Origin: Euphorbia lathyris
Lineage: Eukaryota > Streptophyta > Magnoliopsida > Malpighiales > Euphorbiaceae
Reading direction: 5' to 3'
Assembly (NCBI RefSeq): GCF_963576675.1
Contig: NC_088911.1
Coordinates: 29,992,501 to 30,056,500, forward strand
Length of the DNA stretch: 64,000 nucleotides
Numbering within the stretch: position 1 is the first letter of the stretch; the number at the start of each line of letters is the position of its first letter. Below the pieces are notes generated by a model. That model did no database searches and was not told the origin of the DNA. It saw only the letters and a program-made list of their open reading frames with translations. A program made the translations under genes and the position numbers. Of this stretch, positions 59,688 to 64,000 are shown piece after piece.

Positions 59688-61170
59688 TGTTAAGCCCAAA
59701 ATATACCTAATATATCATCAATAATTACATCAATATTGCTACGAATTTGTGCTATTTATACCTGTTTAGAATACTTTTACGTTCGAATATATTTCTTTCT
59801 TGCAAGGTACCTAAATATTTGGTAAAATCCAAATAGGAGCGAAAGAGGTTCAAAACAGAATAAAAACCCTACAAAAGGAGTCAAAAACAACGAAGATCAA
59901 TTACACCAAATCGAGGACAAAGACGAAGTCAGAAACAGAAGAAAATGTCAAATTCTCGATTGAGAATCTCAAATTCTCGGTCACGACACGCGTTTTTCAG
60001 CTCCCCTTCCTTTCGTTCGAAGACCAAATAATTGCTCCCCCATTCTCGGCCGAGAATTAATTATTCTCGGTAAGTTCAGCAAAACCTGGAGAGCCATTCG
60101 CACACTTTCGTTTTCGATAAAACGCGTTCGTTCGGGTGGATAAAGACGTCTCTTCGCAGAGGATACGATCCTTCACAACGGACACGACACTTCAATCATG
60201 ACTCTTCAACATCTATAAATAAAGAGTTGATGGAGAGTTGGAGAAGATATAGAAGAAAGAGATTAGTATAGAATTTATGCAGAAATTCCGAGTCAAGTGA
60301 TTCAGAATTTAGATTTCATTTCTGTAAAAAGCATTATGGTGTACACACATTGTTTATTCAATAATTACAAACACAGTAGCGTTTAGATTTGTTCATATTA
60401 GTTTACATTCTGGTAGAGGCCGACCGCATCCCTATTACGAAGTTACAACGAGAAGATTGAGTAGAGAATCCGCCCCTGAGTCTGACAAACTCTAAACGAA
60501 ACCCAAGGAAAGGATTGACAACCCGTTCACTTGCAAGTCGTGAAATGTTTTCATGCTCCTTGTTCTCTGTAAACTTGTATCAAATTTATATTTCATCTAA
60601 TAAAGTCTGTTCCATTCGATAGATTTTTATGCAGCACTTTGGTAAAGGATCCGAAGTGGATGCTGGTGTTTTCATTAAAACGTAGTTAAATTCAAAATAT
60701 TTACAAGGAAACTTTGTTGAACACTTAGTCAAATTGATATCATTAGTAGAGTATCAATTTGGTTAAAGTAGCGATCTAACCCGACCGTAGGAGGATTGAC
60801 TGCAGTTCAAAGCCCTAAAATTAGAAGAACCGTCATTTATTTCATTGTTTTAATTTATGCAAAGTTTAAAGTTGTTTTCTTTGCTTAATGCAAACGAATA
60901 TATTTGTTTACTTTTCTAAAAGAACTTAACGTTCCTGTTTTGTAAATTCATTTCTAAATCAGAAGTATTTTCTAACATTTTTATACTCTAATCTAATTCT
61001 TATTTTAGCAATTTCAAAACCAAATCCAATTCAATAATTTTACATATTATAAACCTTAAAAATAAATCTAACTGATTCAAAATAAGTTTTTGTTAAAAAG
61101 CGTTCCCTGTGGGATCGATATCTTTTATTACTACAAGCGTATACCGTGCACTTGCAGAAATCGCTCAACA
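59688..61170 (+). repeat. A2 3' LTR
   Basis: 1,483 bp. Palindrome ATTCTCGGCCGAGAAT intact at 60042-60057 and TATA box at 60214-60221. It lacks the ~43 bases found in the 5' LTR near 47715-47757, a likely deletion between repeated GAGAAT-like words. Otherwise very close to the 5' LTR by eye. Confidence 0.94.
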
Positions 61171-62487
61171 GCAAGCCTCTATTTCTCAAGCTGAGGAACA
61201 AGCCGACCCCAAAGCTCCACAAGGTTCTGTTTTTGCCGAGCAAGTGCTCGAAGTTCCTGCTACTCAAAACAATGAGTTAGCAAAGGAAAATCCTGCTCAG
61301 GTCAGCACTGCATTACCTCAATCTTCTGAAACTACTCAGCTTCAGGCTGACTCTGAACAGGTCAATATCTCTGCCGATCCACCTCTTCCAAATTCTTCAA
61401 CGCAGAATGAAAATCCGTCAGTTCCTGCTGCTGACCTAAACAAAAGCCCAGCTGCTGACCAAGCTGGCACATCCAAGTCTAGACAGCATAATACTCCTCC
61501 TCCATCCGGTCCTATTCCAATTCCGGCTTCTGAACCTCAACATGATGAATCTTATGCTTACCTGCATGCTACTGAGTCTCGATGAAGAATCATTGACTCA
61601 GCTCAAGCCTCAATTTAAGATATTCATCAATCCAATGCCGATGATGTTGGGTCTGTTAATGTTGAGCCAGCACAACTATCTTCTGCCACTCAGCTTTTGA
61701 CTGAAATCAAGGGTCTTAAGGATCTACTGAGTGTCATGACATCCTTTCAATCTCAACAACCCAATGAATCTATAGTGAAGCTGGCTGAACTCCAGCTGAC
61801 AATGGTCAATCATATAAATGCTATCCAGGGCCAACTCAACACCTTGTCAGTTGCGAACTCAATCTATGCAATCTCTGCTGAGGTTAATCAGCTTTTCACC
61901 CAGCTAAGTTCTGAGCTGACCGGGACTCGTGAATTAATCTCCTCCTCCTCTCAGTGTTCCATTGAGCAAATTAGTGAAGCTGTTCGGCTACTCAACTTGA
62001 GTAAAGAAGAGATGGATACTGACCAAGTAAAGACAACTGAGATTCTGCAGTACTCTCAAGCCACACTCAAACATGTCCGGCATACCAATGCTCAACGTCA
62101 GTTCTATGATGTGGCATTTCTCAAAATGTACCATCAATCATATGCCAAGCTGACAGAATCCATTACTTGGATCGGGAAATCCCAGAAGTATCTTCTGAGA
62201 GTGCTAACATTAGGATCCCTACTGCCACTCTGGACGATGGCATGGCTGTCTTCGACGGTCTTCGGGAGAGTACGAGTCAACTCCAATCGTACTCAGCAAA
62301 ACTGGCTCGTGTTGTTCTTCGCGAGACTTTTACTCCCCCGTCATCTGATGCTGGCAAAATGGGGGAGAAGGAACTGCAAGATGCTGGAACTCAGCAGAAA
62401 ATGGGAGAAGCATCTGGTTCAGGAACCGCCAAAGGGAAAGGCAAAGTTAATCCTGCTCACCAAGCTCAAGTCAATAGGAAGATATAG
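61171..62487 (+). pseudogene. S2 third gene, last segment (C-terminal helical part)
   Basis: Resumes with QASISQAEEQADPK and ends VNRKI with the stop at 62485-62487. Breaks are TGA at 61583-61585, a stop near 61616, and a frameshift near 62190 that moves the last ~100 codons to another frame. The helical region (IKGLKDLLSVMTSFQSQQ, AELQLTMVNHINAIQGQLN) is probably coiled coil. It corresponds to S1 13430-12144, and the reading frames of S1 and S2 together show this was one long gene. Confidence 0.85.
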
Positions 62488-63017
62488 ATTGGCTAGTTTT
62501 AGTTCTTGACTTGTAATTTTATATGGCGTGTTCTTTCCTGTTTAAGCTGGCCATCTATATATTTATGCATCTTTCATTCAAACTGATAAATCTTATGTGA
62601 TGCTTACTTGCTTATTGTGCTTTGTGCTGATCTGTCTTAAATGAACAAACAAACAAAATTAAAAAGAAACATACTCAGTACACATTAGCTCTGATAAACC
62701 CTTCCATAAACTCTGATACCTAAACTATCTATGTATCAAACTGAGTTAACATATGTTTCAAGCATTGAACTCTTCTGAAAGCTGACCTAGGCTCATCTGA
62801 ATTAGATCTTGGAAGGTCTATAATTGAACTAAGTCAGTATAGGCATGTCTTAATTTTACTCGATTAAATCTTAGAAGGTTTAGAGTTAAGTTAAGTCAAT
62901 AGATGCAATCCTTATGGGGGAGTAACTTCAGAAGCATAAAAAGAATTTCAATCATGGGGAATCTCAATGCTGAGTTCCACTAATTAAATATTTTGCCAAC
63001 ATCAAAATGGGGGAGTT
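62488..63017 (+). other. S2 3' non-coding region with polypurine tract
   Basis: No gene. The tract AAAATGGGGGAGTT at 63004-63017 precedes the 3' LTR. 62866-62878 (AAATCTTAGAAGG) is the unoccupied counterpart of the RTE target site in S1. Confidence 0.88.
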
Positions 63018-64000
63018 TGTTGAAACACCTTTCCACATGATTTTGATTTGATAAAATTATTTAAGTTAATCCATGATTAAGGGGCAATTAAATTTAAGTG
63101 CTTTGATTTAATTGTACTAATATGTTTGTTCAGTATTGAGTATAAGTATAAATGAAAACATAAATAAAAAGTAAGACAGGACGAAGTCAGCATGAGAACA
63201 CAGCACAAGCTGAGTGGAGTGCAACTCGGTATAACAGAAGGAAAGTCATCTTCAGAACAAAAGCTTAAAGATGAAGATGACCAAAGAAGCTGAGTGGAAC
63301 GCAACTCAGTATCAAAGAAGAGAAGTCTTCCTCTAAACTAATGCTTGCAGACGAAGCTGACCACGGAAGCTGAGTAAGAATATGACTTGAAAACAAAGAA
63401 CAAAAGCAACGTCAATACAGTCAAGCTGAGTGTTCATCAGGACAGCGCGAACGATCCATTTGCTAGAGGATAAGATCCGACAACTGTCTGCACCAATAAT
63501 AGAAACCTTAGAATTACGCACATAGTCAATTTCGAGATGCATGGGTCGACTGTCCGTTAGCTAAAAGACGAACTAGCACTAGAAGACGCACGTGCGGGAA
63601 GAAGACAAGTCTGACGCCTGCGGAATTCAGACGACAGGATTGGCCTGCAAATCTGAAGCTGACCAGAACAATGACGCAAGAAAGAGCTGTTTGAATCCAA
63701 TGGATAAATCCAGATTCAAATCATTAGAGCTTCAGACCTCAACTATAAAAGGACAAGTTCATTCTTGGATCCTTTTCCGATTGCCGAAATACAAAAAGAG
63801 AAAAGATATACAAACAAAGCACATTCAAACAAGAAAAAGATCTTACACCAAATTTCAATTTCTGTGTAAAAGCTAGATTGATTTTGTAATCATCTAAAGT
63901 GTTCTTCATCTAGAAAGAACAAGTTTGTATCAATTGTAAAATTGAGAGAATTGTGCTGAGTACTCGGTTTTAAGTACTCAGCTGTAGAGAAATCTAGGTG
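63018..64000 (+). repeat. S2 3' LTR, cut by the window edge
   Basis: Begins TGTTGAAACACC and matches the 5' LTR at 24886 onward, with few differences. TATA box at about 63743-63752. The last third is outside the window. Confidence 0.93.

Larger units (their letters stand above)
47131..61170 (+). mobile_element. Athila-type Ty3/gypsy retrotransposon A2 with damaged left end
   Basis: The right boundary is clean: the LTR ends GCTCAACA at 61170 and the S2 third gene resumes with QASISQAEEQADPK. The left boundary is not: before the 5' LTR lies a 306-bp block identical in kind to the end of an Athila internal region, including its polypurine tract. The right flank GCAAG (61171-61175) has no partner at the left. 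Internal order equals A1. It is related to but clearly diverged from A1, especially in the LTR U3 and the spacers. Confidence 0.92.
24886..64000 (+). mobile_element. Sirevirus-type Ty1/copia retrotransposon S2, split by two Athila insertions
   Basis: The 5' LTR starts at 24886 and the 3' LTR at 63018, which continues past the window. Orientation is opposite to S1. The span exceeds 39 kb only because A1 and A2 lie in its third gene; the S2-derived part in the window is about 11.2 kb. The element is inserted in gypsy-A pol, with left flank CATAT (24881-24885) as the candidate target duplication; the right flank is not visible. Sequence is close to S1 throughout. Gag, pol and third gene each carry stops, and the end of the 5' LTR and primer-binding site are deleted. 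Confidence 0.95.

Noticed and set aside
6895..64000. S1 and S2 as halves of one inverted segmental duplication
   Set aside because: S1 has its own TCAGC target duplication, the two have different flanks, breaks and nested insertions, and they are independent insertions of one family.

Overview
This window is plant nuclear DNA, most likely from a eudicot (inference). It contains no recognisable host gene. Almost all of it is transposable elements inserted into one another: two Sirevirus-type Ty1/copia elements (S1, S2), two Athila-type Ty3/gypsy elements (A1, A2), an older broken Ty3/gypsy element (gypsy-A), a full-length RTE-clade LINE, two DNA-transposon derivatives and two solo LTRs. The plant assignment rests on the Athila and Sirevirus protein signatures, the primer-binding sites matching initiator tRNA-Met (copia) and tRNA-Asp (Athila), and the RTE family with its (TTG)n tail.

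Layout. 1-4432: AT-rich DNA with a decayed RTE fragment (322-1098), a Mutator-like MITE with a 9-bp target duplication (1622-2198), and a non-autonomous hAT element with an 8-bp target duplication (3176-4214) that itself holds a 199-bp solo LTR. 4433-24885: gypsy-A on the minus strand, split by a solo copia LTR (22161-23978) and by S1 (6895-22129, minus, target duplication TCAGC). S1 is in turn split by the RTE element (8549-11718). 24886-64000: S2 on the plus strand, also inserted in gypsy-A and running off the right edge. Its third gene is broken by A1 (32592-46458, target duplication TACCG) and A2 (47131-61170).

Gene logic. S1 and S2 share LTR, gag (UBN2 domain plus four zinc knuckles), an in-frame stop, pol (protease, integrase, reverse transcriptase, RNase H), an 'envelope-like' third gene, polypurine tract and LTR. 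A1 and A2 share LTR, gag-pol, ORF2, ORF3, a long 3' non-coding region, polypurine tract and LTR. ORF2 and ORF3 are diverged tandem paralogues of the ATHILA ORF-1 type, and the N-terminus of the Sirevirus third gene shows the same short motif pattern. Most coding regions carry a few stops or frameshifts. The clear exceptions are the uninterrupted 994-codon RTE ORF, the A1 pol frame and A1 ORF2.

Most unusual signal. In both Athila elements a promoter-like module (a strong inverted repeat followed by a TATA-like box) occurs in the LTR and again ahead of ORF2 and ORF3. The hairpin sequence is element-specific but shared among the three positions within an element. This suggests that ORF2 and ORF3 form a duplicated cassette with its own LTR-derived promoters. 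The window also records several rearrangements in base-level detail: a microhomology deletion of the S2 primer-binding site, a template-switch-like 321-bp duplication in the A1 3' LTR, and a lost left end in A2.
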